A stretch of 64,000 nt of DNA from Anaerostipes caccae L1-92 (GCF_014467075.1 NZ_AP023027.1:1739501-1803500); one strand, 5' to 3'. Positions 9,025 to 18,271 are shown, numbered from the stretch's first letter. A program made the numbers and translations. Notes: generated by a model from the sequence alone, not told the origin.

Positions 9025-9782
9025 TCCATTTTGTCGGAGCGGGCAGCGGAGCGCCGGACCTGATCACCATCCGGGGAAAACAGCTGATCGAGACAGCGGA
9101 TATCCTGATCTACGCCGGATCTCTGGTGAATCCGGAGCTTCTTTTATATGCAGGGCCTGACTGTAAGATCTACAACAGCGCAGAAATGACACTGGAGAAA
9201 GTTTTCAAGGTCATGGAAGAAGGGGAACAGGCGGGGAAGGACACGGTCCGGCTGCACACCGGAGATCCATGTCTTTACGGGGCTGTCAGAGAACAGATGG
9301 ACCTTCTGGATGAAAAAGGTCTCCCATATGATTACTGTCCGGGTGTCAGTTCCTTCTGCGGAGCAGCATCTGCTTTGAACTTAGAATATACACTTCCCGA
9401 TGTGTCACAGAGCGTCATCATTACAAGGATGGCGGGAAGGACCCCGGTCCCGGAAAGAGAAAGCATTGCATCTTTTGCTGCTCACCAGGCCACTATGGTG
9501 ATTTTCCTCAGCACCGGAATGTTAAAGGAATTATCAGAGAAGCTTGTGGAAGGCGGATACGCAGAGGAGACACCGGCGGCTATCGTCTATAAGGCGACCT
9601 GGGAGGATGAGCAGACCTTCCTCTGTACCGTGGCGACTCTCTTTCAGACGGCAGAGGAGCACGGGATTACGAAAACAGCGCTGATCATTGTTGGGGATGT
9701 GGTCTCCCATCATCATTATCAGAGGTCGAAGCTCTATGATCCGGAGTTTACCACGGGATACAGAAAAGGAAACGGGAAATGA
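9021..9782 (+). CDS. cbiF: Cobalt-precorrin-4 C11-methyltransferase
   Basis: SAM-dependent methyltransferase with the family start VGAGSGAPDLITIRG and the core motifs LHTGDPCLYGA and PGVSSFCGAASALN. The spacing and wording of these motifs, with TRMAGRTPVPE in the second half, fit CbiF/CobM rather than the C17 or C20 enzymes. It is 253 residues long and overlaps both neighbours by four bases (ATGA), as is usual in this operon. It methylates C11 before CbiG opens the ring lactone. Confidence 0.94.
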   Translation: MIHFVGAGSGAPDLITIRGKQLIETADILIYAGSLVNPELLLYAGPDCKIYNSAEMTLEKVFKVMEEGEQAGKDTVRLHTGDPCLYGAVREQMDLLDEKGLPYDYCPGVSSFCGAASALNLEYTLPDVSQSVIITRMAGRTPVPERESIASFAAHQATMVIFLSTGMLKELSEKLVEGGYAEETPAAIVYKATWEDEQTFLCTVATLFQTAEEHGITKTALIIVGDVVSHHHYQRSKLYDPEFTTGYRKGNGK

Positions 9783-10825
9783 AGACAGTCATCATTTGCT
9801 TTAGCCAAAGAGGGTTAAACCTTGCCGAAAAATTGAAGACGGGTCTCAATAAGTCGGGCCACAGAGCAGAAATCTCAGTGAAATCCGGATATATCAAGAA
9901 CCGGGATGTGCACTGTGTAACAGAGTCATTAAATGACTGGACTGCCAGGCAGTTTCGGGAAAAAGACGCCTTATATTTCATCGGGGCCTGCGGGATTGCG
10001 GTGAGGGCTATTGCACCTTTTATCAAAAGCAAAGACACTGATCCGGCTGTCATAGCAATCGATGAGACAGGAAACTTTTCGGTTCCTCTGCTGTCCGGAC
10101 ATCTGGGAGGCGCCAACGATCTGGCAGAACAGGCGGCTTTCCTCACAGGCGCTGTTCCTGTGATTACTACGGCTACGGATATCCATCAGGTGTTTGCAGT
10201 GGATCTGTTTGCAAAAAAGAACCGTCTGCATATCATGGATCTTGGGCTTGCCAAAGAAATATCCGCCTCTCTGCTGTCAGGGATGCCGGTCGGGTTTCAC
10301 AGTGACTTTCCGGTGTCTGGGAATCTGCCGGAGGGACTGGTGCGGGGGGAAGATACAAAACTCGGCATCTGCATTTCTGTGAGGAAGAATTTTCTTCCTT
10401 TTGCGAAAACCCTGAGGCTGATTCCGAAAGCTCTCGTTTTTGGAGTGGGATGCAAAAAAGGCACACCGGAAAAAGCCATCAAACAGGCTTTTTTACAGGT
10501 ATGTGAAACAGGGCAGCTTGAGCCTTTGGCATTGGGATTGGCAGCCAGCATTGATTTAAAGAAGGAAGAACGCGGACTCCTTGGTTTTTGCAGGGAGAAA
10601 GCAATTCTTTTTCAAACGTTTACTGCCAAGGAACTGATGCAGGCAGAAGGAGCATTTACATCCTCTGCCTTTGTCAGCCGCGTGACCGGCGCAGATAATG
10701 TTTGTGAGAGAAGTGCCTTTCTGGCGGCCGGAGACGGAGGGAAACTGATTGTGGGCAGACAGGCTGGAAATGGCGTGACTGCGGCTCTTGCGTTAAAAGA
10801 TTGGAGGATCAGGTTTGAGTCATAA
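9779..10825 (+). CDS. cbiG: Cobalt-precorrin-5A hydrolase
   Basis: CbiG opens the delta-lactone of cobalt-precorrin-5A and releases acetaldehyde, a step found only in the anaerobic route. The 348-residue protein shows the family N-terminal block GIAVRAIAP followed by SVPLLSGHLGGAN and the C-terminal CbiG/CobE block starting FGVGCKKGTP. It overlaps cbiF and cbiH. Catalytic residues of CbiG are not securely known to me, so the call rests on conserved blocks and context. Confidence 0.93.
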   Translation: MKTVIICFSQRGLNLAEKLKTGLNKSGHRAEISVKSGYIKNRDVHCVTESLNDWTARQFREKDALYFIGACGIAVRAIAPFIKSKDTDPAVIAIDETGNFSVPLLSGHLGGANDLAEQAAFLTGAVPVITTATDIHQVFAVDLFAKKNRLHIMDLGLAKEISASLLSGMPVGFHSDFPVSGNLPEGLVRGEDTKLGICISVRKNFLPFAKTLRLIPKALVFGVGCKKGTPEKAIKQAFLQVCETGQLEPLALGLAASIDLKKEERGLLGFCREKAILFQTFTAKELMQAEGAFTSSAFVSRVTGADNVCERSAFLAAGDGGKLIVGRQAGNGVTAALALKDWRIRFES

Positions 10826-11549
10826 AATATATGTAGTGGGCATCGGTCCGGGAGCGTATGAACAGATGACCGTAAAGGCAGCGGATGTTTTAAGACAGAG
10901 TGATGTCATTATCGGATATACCGTATACATTGATCTGGTGAGAGATCACCTGCCGGGCAAACAGTTTCTGTCTACTCCCATGACAAAAGAGACAGACAGG
11001 TGCCGAATGGCATTTTCGGAGGCCCGGAAAGGAAAGACGGTGTCGGTGATCTGCAGCGGAGATGCGGGAATCTACGGGATGGCCGGACTAATGTATGAAA
11101 TCGGCGCACAATATCCTGATACAGAACTGGAAGTCATACCGGGGGTCACGGCAGCCACAGCCGGAGCGGCACTGCTTGGGGCACCATTGATCCATGATTT
11201 CTGCGTCATCAGCCTGAGTGATCTGCTGACTCCGTGGGAAACCATCGAGAAGCGGATTCTTGCGGCTTCCAGGGCAGACTTTTCTGTCTGTCTCTACAAT
11301 CCGTCCAGCAAAAAGCGTCGGGATTATCTGAAAAAGGCATGTGAACTCATGCTGAAGTATAAATCCCCGGACACGGTATGCGGAATCGTAAAAAATATCG
11401 GAAGAGAGGGGGAGGAGAAGTCTCTCCTCACTCTTCAGGAGCTTAAAGACGCAGAGGCGGATATGTTTACCACAGTATTTGTTGGGAACTCCCAGACAAA
11501 GACCCTGTCCGAAGCGATGGTCACTCCGAGAGGATATCAAGATGTATAA
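10815..11549 (+). CDS. cbiH: Cobalt-precorrin-3B C17-methyltransferase (ring contraction)
   Basis: The 244-residue SAM methyltransferase begins YVVGIGPGAYEQMTVKA and contains ICSGDAGIYGMAGLMYE and PGVTAATAGAALLG, the CbiH/CobJ pattern. In the anaerobic pathway it methylates C17 and contracts the ring. The start is a TTG at 10815 with GGAGG seven bases upstream; no ATG exists at a suitable place. It overlaps the end of cbiG by 11 bases and the start of the next gene by 8. Confidence 0.92.
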   Translation: MSHKIYVVGIGPGAYEQMTVKAADVLRQSDVIIGYTVYIDLVRDHLPGKQFLSTPMTKETDRCRMAFSEARKGKTVSVICSGDAGIYGMAGLMYEIGAQYPDTELEVIPGVTAATAGAALLGAPLIHDFCVISLSDLLTPWETIEKRILAASRADFSVCLYNPSSKKRRDYLKKACELMLKYKSPDTVCGIVKNIGREGEEKSLLTLQELKDAEADMFTTVFVGNSQTKTLSEAMVTPRGYQDV

Positions 11550-13554
11550 AGTATTTTTATTTGCGGGCACCACAGAGGGCCGGGAACTGGCGGAGTTTCT
11601 AAGCCGGGCCGGCGTGGAGGTCTTTGTATTTACGGCAACTGAATATGGGAAAAGCCTGATCAGGGAAGCGGAGCATATGGTCCTGTCTCCTGAAAGGCTT
11701 TCCGCAGAGGAGATGGAAGAACAGATCGGAACCGAAAATCCGGATCTTGTGGTTGACGCCACACACCCGTATGCAGAATTGGTAACAGAAAATATACGGT
11801 CAGCCTGTATCCACACCCACACGGAGCTGATACGGCTGGTAAGGGACGAGGGCACCTGGGACGGAGGAGACATTACCTGTGTCAGTTCCGCAAAAGAAGC
11901 AGCGGAGTTTCTTTCACGCACAGAGGGAAATGTTCTTTTGACAACCGGAAGCAAAGATTTGGCAGAGTTTACTGCGGTTCCTGAATTTGAAGAGAGGATT
12001 TATGCGAGAGTCCTCTCTCTTCCGGATGTGGTAAAAAGCTGTGACGAAATGGGGTTTCGGGGAAATCATTTGATCTGTATGCAAGGGCCGTTTTCAAAGG
12101 AACTGAATACTGCAATGCTCAGGCAGTATGGCTGTAAATGGATGGTGACAAAGGCCTCCGGTATGGAAGGCGGATTTCCGGAAAAATTAGAGGCCGCGAA
12201 AGAGGCGGGAGCAAAGCTTCTGATCATTGGGAGGCCGAAGAAGGAAGCAGGGCTTACCTTTAAAGAATGCCGGAAGATGCTGAAGGAACGTTTTCAGATC
12301 CCATACCGTCCGGAGATTACTCTTGCAGGTGTGGGAATGGGAAGCATCGAAACGATGACAGGAGAGGCAGTACGTGCATGCCAAAAGGCAGATCTTCTGA
12401 TCGGAGCCGGCCGGGTGCTGGAAACAGCAAAAAAAGCGGCCGGAAACGCTCGTAAGGCAGAGATTTATGAGGAATATAAAAGTGAAGAGATTTTGGCATA
12501 CATAAAGGCTCATCCGTTTTATGACCATATTGCCATTGCTGTGTCAGGGGATCCCGGATTTTACAGCGGGGCAAAGAAACTGTACGGACTGCTGTCCTCT
12601 GAAAAAGAATGGAACGTAAGAGCAGTGTCCGGCATTTCTTCTCTGTCCTATTTCATGGCCAAACTTCGTATTTCCTGGGAGGATGCGGTGATGGTTAGCT
12701 GCCATGGACAGAAAAGACATCTTGTACGGAAAATAGCAGAAAACGGGAAAGTATTTGCGATCCTGGGCACAGGAACACAAATCGGGGAGCTGGCGAAGGA
12801 ACTCCTTCAATATGGCCTTTGGGAGGTTACTCTCCATATAGGGGAACGGCTTTCCTATCCCGGCGAAAAGATCAGATCCGGCCCGCCTAAGGAATTCCTT
12901 TGCTGCAAAACGGATACTTTAAGTGTGCTCTGTGTGGAAAATCCAAAGCCGCGGAATCGTTTTGCTTTTCACAGTTTACAGGATGATCTGTTCGTGCGCG
13001 GAAAGGTTCCCATGACGAAGGAGGAGGTGCGGAGCATCACTCTTTCAAAGCTTCAGCTTTTGAAAGATGCTGTCTGCTATGATATCGGTGCAGGCACGGG
13101 ATCTGTCTCCATAGAGATGGCAGAGAAAGCAGATGAAGGACGCGTATATGCAGTGGAAAAGAAACCGGAAGCGGCAGATTTGATCCGTCAAAACCGGAGA
13201 AAGTTCTGCATGGATTCTATACATATCGTGGAAGGTACGGCACCGGAGGCATTAAAAGGGCTGGAACCTCCCACCCATGTCTTTATCGGAGGGACTTCAG
13301 GCGGTCTCACAGAAATCCTTCATGCTGTGTTAAAGAAAAACCCCAGGGTCAGAATTGTTATGAACTGCATAACGCTGGAGACACTTACAGAGGCAGTCAA
13401 GGCCTTTCAAACTCTGCCTGTCACGAAGCCGGATATCGTGAATGTGACGGTGAGCAGGGCGAAAAAAGCCGGCAGTTATCATTTGATGATGGGAGAAAAT
13501 CCGGTTTATATCCTTTCCTGCACTGGGACCGGGGAGGTGCGCCGTGAAGATTGA
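11542..13554 (+). CDS. cbiJET: Trifunctional CbiJ-CbiE-CbiT fusion: precorrin-6A reductase, C5-methyltransferase and C15-methyltransferase/decarboxylase
   Basis: A single 670-residue frame carries three enzymes. Residues ~1-250 are CbiJ/CobK (start VFLFAGTTEGRELAEFL, with DATHPYAE), the NAD(P)H reductase of precorrin-6A. Residues ~263-455 are CbiE (AGVGMGSIETMTGEAV, SGDPGFYSG). Residues ~480-670 are CbiT (DDLFVRGKVPMTKEEVR, then the SAM motif DIGAGTGSVSIEMA). CbiE and CbiT together equal CobL. The start at 11542 is used because the frame upstream lies inside cbiH. Fusion of E and T is common; fusion of all three is less so. No stop or frame break is seen at either junction. Confidence 0.93.
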   Translation: MYKVFLFAGTTEGRELAEFLSRAGVEVFVFTATEYGKSLIREAEHMVLSPERLSAEEMEEQIGTENPDLVVDATHPYAELVTENIRSACIHTHTELIRLVRDEGTWDGGDITCVSSAKEAAEFLSRTEGNVLLTTGSKDLAEFTAVPEFEERIYARVLSLPDVVKSCDEMGFRGNHLICMQGPFSKELNTAMLRQYGCKWMVTKASGMEGGFPEKLEAAKEAGAKLLIIGRPKKEAGLTFKECRKMLKERFQIPYRPEITLAGVGMGSIETMTGEAVRACQKADLLIGAGRVLETAKKAAGNARKAEIYEEYKSEEILAYIKAHPFYDHIAIAVSGDPGFYSGAKKLYGLLSSEKEWNVRAVSGISSLSYFMAKLRISWEDAVMVSCHGQKRHLVRKIAENGKVFAILGTGTQIGELAKELLQYGLWEVTLHIGERLSYPGEKIRSGPPKEFLCCKTDTLSVLCVENPKPRNRFAFHSLQDDLFVRGKVPMTKEEVRSITLSKLQLLKDAVCYDIGAGTGSVSIEMAEKADEGRVYAVEKKPEAADLIRQNRRKFCMDSIHIVEGTAPEALKGLEPPTHVFIGGTSGGLTEILHAVLKKNPRVRIVMNCITLETLTEAVKAFQTLPVTKPDIVNVTVSRAKKAGSYHLMMGENPVYILSCTGTGEVRRED

Positions 13555-14923
13555 CAGACTCTTATTTACGGCCCCGCAGAGTGCAGGAGGGAAGACGATG
13601 GTGACCTGCGGCATTCTTGCCGCCCTTGGAGAGATGGGGAAAAAGGCGGTATCCTTTAAGTGCGGGCCGGATTATATTGACCCGATGTTTCACCGGAAAG
13701 CAGTCGGAACCGATGCCTGGAATTTGGATCCTTTTCTGACAGCGGCTTCGGCACTCAGATCCCTGCTGGCCCGCCATGCCAAAGACGCCGATCTGGCTGT
13801 GATAGAGGGCGTCATGGGGTATTATGACGGCCTCGGAGGGACAACGGCAAAAGCCAGCGCATATGAACTGTGCAGCATCACAGGAACTCCTGCAGTCCTG
13901 ATTGTCGATGCAAAAGGGATGAGTACTTCTGTCCTGGCACAGATTCATGGCTTTTTATCATGGAAAAAGGACAGCGGCATCCGAGGGGTCCTTCTAAACC
14001 GGATATCTCCGATGCTCTATCCCCGGATGAAACAATTGATCGAGGAACGGCTGGACATCCCGGTTGCAGGCTATGTGCCGGAAGTCCCGGACTGTGTGTT
14101 TAAAAGCCGTCACCTCGGTCTTGTGATGCCGGATGAAATCAAGGATATCAAAGAGAAGCTTCACCGTCTTGCGGGTATTATGAGAGAAACTATCGACTGG
14201 GATACATTATTTAGAATTGCGCAAGGTGCCTCTTTCCTGGAGGCAGAAGATGAAACGGATTCTTTTGAGAACACATCGTTTTCCAAGGTAAGGATCGGGC
14301 TTGCAAAAGATGAAGCCTTCTGTTTTATGTACAGAGAAAATTTAGAACTGCTCAGTGACATGGGAGCGGAACTTGTATTTTTTTCGCCTATTCATGACAG
14401 ACACCTGCCTAAAGATTTGGACGGACTGATCTTTTACGGCGGTTATCCGGAACTTTACGGAATGGAACTTGAGGAAAATCATGTGATGAGACGAGAGACT
14501 GCATCTGCTGTGTCTTCCGGGCTTCCATGTATGGCCGAATGCGGAGGCTTTCTGTATCTTCACAGGGAGATGGAGGACAAAGACGGTATTTTCAGGGAAA
14601 TGGCAGGCGTGATTCCGGGAAAGGCATATAAAGAGGACCGTCTTTCACGGTTCGGATATATCTCTCTGAGACAGAACTCTGGCAGCTTGTTTGGAACCAG
14701 TCCTGCAGAGCTTACGGCTCACGAGTTTCATTATTATGATTCCGACTGCTGCGGGCAGGACTTTTATGCCAAAAAACCAGTGGGAAACAGAGGCTGGGAA
14801 TGTATCTACGCATCCGATACTTTGTTTGCAGGTTTTCCTCATTTTTATTACTATGGCTGTCCGGAGCTTCCAAAGGCATTTTTAAGGAAATGCCGTCAAT
14901 ACCAGACGGAAAAGAGGAGATAA
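13544..14923 (+). CDS. cbiA: Cobyrinic acid a,c-diamide synthase
   Basis: ATP- and glutamine-dependent amidation of the a and c side chains of cobyrinate. The 459-residue protein has an N-terminal dethiobiotin-synthetase-like ATPase (TAPQSAGGKTMVT, a P-loop variant; CGPDYIDP) and a C-terminal class-I glutamine amidotransferase with its nucleophile in AECGGFLYL and the histidine motif HEFHYYD. Start is a GTG at 13544 with GGGGAGG upstream, overlapping the preceding gene by 11 bases. It resembles CbiA rather than CobQ because of the P-loop wording and length. Confidence 0.94.
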   Translation: MKIDRLLFTAPQSAGGKTMVTCGILAALGEMGKKAVSFKCGPDYIDPMFHRKAVGTDAWNLDPFLTAASALRSLLARHAKDADLAVIEGVMGYYDGLGGTTAKASAYELCSITGTPAVLIVDAKGMSTSVLAQIHGFLSWKKDSGIRGVLLNRISPMLYPRMKQLIEERLDIPVAGYVPEVPDCVFKSRHLGLVMPDEIKDIKEKLHRLAGIMRETIDWDTLFRIAQGASFLEAEDETDSFENTSFSKVRIGLAKDEAFCFMYRENLELLSDMGAELVFFSPIHDRHLPKDLDGLIFYGGYPELYGMELEENHVMRRETASAVSSGLPCMAECGGFLYLHREMEDKDGIFREMAGVIPGKAYKEDRLSRFGYISLRQNSGSLFGTSPAELTAHEFHYYDSDCCGQDFYAKKPVGNRGWECIYASDTLFAGFPHFYYYGCPELPKAFLRKCRQYQTEKRR

Positions 14924-14924
14924 A

Positions 14925-15974
14925 ATGGACATCACAGAAATCAGCAGTCATATCACGAAACCGGATGAAGGCGCCATGAAACGGTGCAGAAAGCGCTGGG
15001 ACAGCATAGCAAAACCGCTGCACAGCCTTGGAAAGCTGGAAGATCTGATCGTAAAGATCGCGGGGATCACCGGAAGTGAGCGCATCAATCTCACGAAAAA
15101 AGCACTGGTTTGTATGTGCGCCGACAACGGAGTCGTGGAAGAGGGAATTTCCCAGTCAGGACAGGAGGTCACGGCGATCGTCTCTGAAAACATGTTAAAC
15201 GGCAGGGCTACTTCCAGTGTGATGTGCCGGCATCTGGGGGCAGATCTGTTTGCCGTGGACGTGGGAGTCGCATGCGAGACGTCTCTGATTCAAAAGAAAT
15301 CAGGCTTTGGGACAAGAAATATGCTGAGAGAGCCTGCGATGTCCAGAGAGGAAGCCGTCAGCGCAGTCAATGCGGGAATTTCCATGGCATTTGAACTTTC
15401 CCGTAAGGGATATTGTATCGCAGCCACCGGCGAGATGGGAATCGGAAATACGGCCACCAGCAGTGCGGTCGCATCCGTTCTTCTGGACCGGCCGGCAGAA
15501 GAAATGACCGGGCGTGGAGCGGGCCTCGATGATCAGAGACTCCGGTGCAAGATTCAGGTGATTACACAGGCAGTAAACCTGCACCAGCCAGACAGGAAGG
15601 ATCCGCTGGATGTCCTATCCAAAGTCGGCGGTTTTGATCTGGCCGCTCTGACGGGATTCTTCCTGGGCGGAGCGGCAGTAAGACTTCCCATTGTGATCGA
15701 CGGTTTTATTTCCGGGACAGCGGCTCTGGCGGCAATGAAAATCTGTCCTGACGCAGTCCATTATATGCTTCCTTCCCACAAGTCAAAGGAGCCGGCGGCA
15801 GGACTGCTGCTGGATGCGCTTGGTCTGGACGCCTGCCTTGACTGCGGCATGAGCCTTGGAGAAGGGACAGGGGCTCTTATGCTGTTTCCTTTACTGGACA
15901 CGGCATTGGATGTCTATGAAAAAATGAGCACCTTTGATGAAATCAACGTGGAACAGTATGTTCCTCTCAGCTGA
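14925..15974 (+). CDS. cobT: Nicotinate-nucleotide--dimethylbenzimidazole phosphoribosyltransferase
   Basis: Activates the lower-ligand base to alpha-ribazole phosphate. The 349-residue protein has MCADNGVVEEGISQSG near residue 65, EMGIGNTATSSAVA, the TGRGAGLDD substrate loop and the C-terminal MSLGEGTGA with the presumed catalytic glutamate. It begins one base after the cbiA stop. The window has no bza or bluB gene, so the source of the lower-ligand base is outside this region or external. Confidence 0.95.
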   Translation: MDITEISSHITKPDEGAMKRCRKRWDSIAKPLHSLGKLEDLIVKIAGITGSERINLTKKALVCMCADNGVVEEGISQSGQEVTAIVSENMLNGRATSSVMCRHLGADLFAVDVGVACETSLIQKKSGFGTRNMLREPAMSREEAVSAVNAGISMAFELSRKGYCIAATGEMGIGNTATSSAVASVLLDRPAEEMTGRGAGLDDQRLRCKIQVITQAVNLHQPDRKDPLDVLSKVGGFDLAALTGFFLGGAAVRLPIVIDGFISGTAALAAMKICPDAVHYMLPSHKSKEPAAGLLLDALGLDACLDCGMSLGEGTGALMLFPLLDTALDVYEKMSTFDEINVEQYVPLS

Positions 15975-15986
15975 AAGGAGGGCAGG

Positions 15987-16499
15987 ATGTTTACCTTAGT
16001 CACCGGCGGCAGCGGCAGCGGAAAATCAGAATATGCAGAGAGTCTTGCAGATTCCTGGAACGATCCGAAAATCTATATAGCAACGATGATGCCGTTTGAT
16101 GAGGAGACCAGAAAGAAGATCCAAAGACACCGGGAGATGAGACGGGACAAAGGGTTTGTCACCTTAGAATGTTTTACCGGCCTTTCTGATCTCTGTCTTC
16201 CTGAGGAGTGCCATGTGCTGCTGGACTGTATGTCAAACCTTACGGCCAACGAAATGTTTACAGAAGAGGGAGCAGGTGCTGATACAAGAGCATCCATTCT
16301 TTCCGGTATAGAACATCTTCTGGCATCTGCAGAGGATGTATGTATTGTCACAAATGAGATTTTTTCAGACGGAATAGAATATGGAGCCGAAACGATCCTC
16401 TATCAGAAATATCTTGGGGATTTAAACTGCCGGATGGCAGAAATGGCAGACCGGGTGGTGGAAGTAGTATGCGGGATTCCGCTGAGACAGAAAGGATGA
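15987..16499 (+). CDS. cobU: Adenosylcobinamide kinase / adenosylcobinamide-phosphate guanylyltransferase
   Basis: Bifunctional enzyme of nucleotide-loop assembly, 170 residues. It has the P-loop TGGSGSGKSEYAE at the N-terminus, the IQRHREMRRDKGF segment holding the guanylylated histidine, and the C-terminal NEIFSDGIEYG and ADRVVEVVCGIP blocks; all expected CobU elements are present. AAAGGAGG precedes the ATG. A second, shorter homologue follows two genes later at 17283. Confidence 0.93.
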   Translation: MFTLVTGGSGSGKSEYAESLADSWNDPKIYIATMMPFDEETRKKIQRHREMRRDKGFVTLECFTGLSDLCLPEECHVLLDCMSNLTANEMFTEEGAGADTRASILSGIEHLLASAEDVCIVTNEIFSDGIEYGAETILYQKYLGDLNCRMAEMADRVVEVVCGIPLRQKG

Positions 16500-16507
16500 G
16501 ACAAAAA

Positions 16508-17272
16508 ATGAAGCAGCTTTGGAACAGCTTTAAAATCGCATTTTCCATGTATTCCAGGATTCCTGTGCCGAAAAGTGAGTGGACAAAAGAATATATGAAA
16601 TATACCCTTTGTTTTTTTCCGGCAGTTGGGGGGATTGTGGGGCTTCTTGTCATCTGCTGGTCCGATTTCAGCAGCTTTTTGAACTTGGGTATCCTGGCCC
16701 GCACTGCCGGCCTGGCTCTGATCCCGGTCATTGTCACCGGAGGCATCCACATGGATGGATTCATGGATACCGCAGACGCTTTAGGGTCCTGCCGGGACAG
16801 AGAAAAAAAGCTGCTGATTTTAAAAGATCCCCACTGCGGAGCATTTGCCGTTCTCTCATGCGTGGGTTATTTTATTGCTTATGGAGGCGCCCTCAGTGAG
16901 ATCGGAAGAGGAAATCTTTTGATTCTTTCCTGGGGATTCGTGCTGTCACGGGCGCTGAGTGCCTTTTCCATCGCATCTTTTCCCATGGCAAAAGAAACAG
17001 GGCTTGCGGCATCCTTTTCGGGGACTGCCCACAAAAGAGCGGTGCGCGGAGTCTCGGCTGTGACAGCGGCAGGGTCTGCGGCCGCCATGTGTCTCTTAAA
17101 TCCTGCTGCCGGACTTTTGTGTATTGGAGGAGCCATTTTATCCTTTGCCTGGTATTACCGGATGTCGATGAAACAGTTTGGCGGCATTACAGGAGATCTC
17201 GCAGGGTGGTTTCTGCAGATATGTGAGCTGTCTGCGGCCATATGCCTGGCCGTAATAGAGAAAATAATGTAA
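16508..17272 (+). CDS. cobS: Adenosylcobinamide-GDP ribazoletransferase (cobalamin synthase)
   Basis: Integral membrane enzyme joining adenosylcobinamide-GDP and alpha-ribazole (phosphate). The 254-residue protein starts with the typical FKIAFSMYSRIPVP and has the acidic motif GGIHMDGFMDTADAL, followed by several hydrophobic helices. I chose the ATG at 16508 (MKQLWNSF) because AAAGGA lies about ten bases upstream and it matches family N-termini; an ATG at 16496 overlapping the cobU stop is the alternative. It acts at the cytoplasmic membrane with CbiB. Confidence 0.92.
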   Translation: MKQLWNSFKIAFSMYSRIPVPKSEWTKEYMKYTLCFFPAVGGIVGLLVICWSDFSSFLNLGILARTAGLALIPVIVTGGIHMDGFMDTADALGSCRDREKKLLILKDPHCGAFAVLSCVGYFIAYGGALSEIGRGNLLILSWGFVLSRALSAFSIASFPMAKETGLAASFSGTAHKRAVRGVSAVTAAGSAAAMCLLNPAAGLLCIGGAILSFAWYYRMSMKQFGGITGDLAGWFLQICELSAAICLAVIEKIM

Positions 17273-17282
17273 AGGAGCAGTC

Positions 17283-17666
17283 ATGATCATCATCATAGGA
17301 GGAGCATTTCAAGGAAAAAAACAATATGCGGAAAGGGTCACCGGCATTCCGGGAAATCAGATGACAGACGGAGCGGATTGTTCTTTGGAGGAGATTTATT
17401 CCTGCCAATGCCTGTATCATTTTCATGAATGGGTCAGGCGGAAACTGCCGGATATAAAGGATTATGAACAGGAAGCCAGGAAAATTTTTGAGGCAAACCC
17501 GGAGCTGGTCCTTATAGCTAATGAACTCGGCTGCGGTGTTGTGCCGGCGAATGCATTTGACCGGAATTTCAGGGAGACAGAGGGAAGGCTTCTTACCTGT
17601 CTGGCCGGGATGAGCAGTGAAGTGCACCGGGTCGTGTGCGGAATAGGGACGGTGATAAAGGGATGA
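17283..17666 (+). CDS. Short CobU-like protein (second cobinamide kinase homologue)
   Basis: 127 residues with a P-loop variant GGAFQGKKQYAE at the start, an ANELGCGVVP block and a VVCGIGTVI tail that match the CobU fold. The stretch which in CobU carries the guanylylated histidine (HRxxR) is missing, so only a kinase-like or binding role is likely. The gene is fully open, lies 10 bases after cobS and overlaps cobC, so it looks functional rather than a remnant. It may be a dedicated cobinamide kinase or a partner of the full-length CobU; no function is established from sequence. Confidence 0.75.
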   Translation: MIIIIGGAFQGKKQYAERVTGIPGNQMTDGADCSLEEIYSCQCLYHFHEWVRRKLPDIKDYEQEARKIFEANPELVLIANELGCGVVPANAFDRNFRETEGRLLTCLAGMSSEVHRVVCGIGTVIKG

Positions 17667-18271
17667 TCAGAGGATACGTGATCCGGCACAGCATGACAGA
17701 GAGTAATGCTTCAGGCCGCTATGCTGGAAAAAGAACAGATGAAAATTTAAGCCCGGAAGGGATCTCCTTGTGTCTGGACCGGATATATCCGCAGACAGAC
17801 GTGGTCTATACAAGCCCTATGAGGCGGTGTATACAGACTGCCGGACTTCTTTACCGCGGGAAAAAGCCGGTGATCCGGGAACATTTCGCTGAGTGTGATT
17901 TCGGCATTTTTGAGGGAAAGAACTACATAGAGTTATCCGATGAACCGAAGTATCAGGAATGGATCGACAGCAACGGAACCCTCCCTTTTCCTGGGGGAGA
18001 GAGCAGAGAAGAATTTCAGGCCAGGTGTCTTGAAGGGTTTTCTCTATGCATAGAGCACTGCATACAGTATCAATATAGAACTTTTGCAATGGTAGTCCAT
18101 GGAGGAACGATCATGAGTATTTTAGACGGATTTGCCGTCCCTCACAGGGATTATTTTGACTGGCAGGTAAAAAATCTGGAGGGATATGAAATAGAGACGG
18201 ATGAGAAACAATGGGTCATAGGCAGTCATGAAATCTATATCAGAAAAGAGGGATCAGACATATGGAAGTAA
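17663..18271 (+). CDS. cobC: Histidine-phosphatase family protein, probable alpha-ribazole phosphatase
   Basis: 202 residues of the phosphoglycerate-mutase-like fold. The phosphoacceptor motif reads VIRHSMTESN, an RHS in place of the usual RHG. Other family blocks are present: YTSPMRRCIQTA, the acidic FAECDFGIFEG and the C-terminal VVHGGTIMSIL with the second histidine. The start at 17663 overlaps the preceding stop as ATGA. The location between cobS and cbiB supports dephosphorylation of alpha-ribazole phosphate. The Gly-to-Ser change beside the catalytic histidine may alter activity. Confidence 0.8.
   Translation: MIRGYVIRHSMTESNASGRYAGKRTDENLSPEGISLCLDRIYPQTDVVYTSPMRRCIQTAGLLYRGKKPVIREHFAECDFGIFEGKNYIELSDEPKYQEWIDSNGTLPFPGGESREEFQARCLEGFSLCIEHCIQYQYRTFAMVVHGGTIMSILDGFAVPHRDYFDWQVKNLEGYEIETDEKQWVIGSHEIYIRKEGSDIWK

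Noticed and set aside
11088..11954. Long minus-strand open frame (about 288 codons) across cbiH and cbiJET
   Set aside because: It is antisense to well-supported B12 genes, has no family features, and its composition follows from the codon use of the opposite strand.
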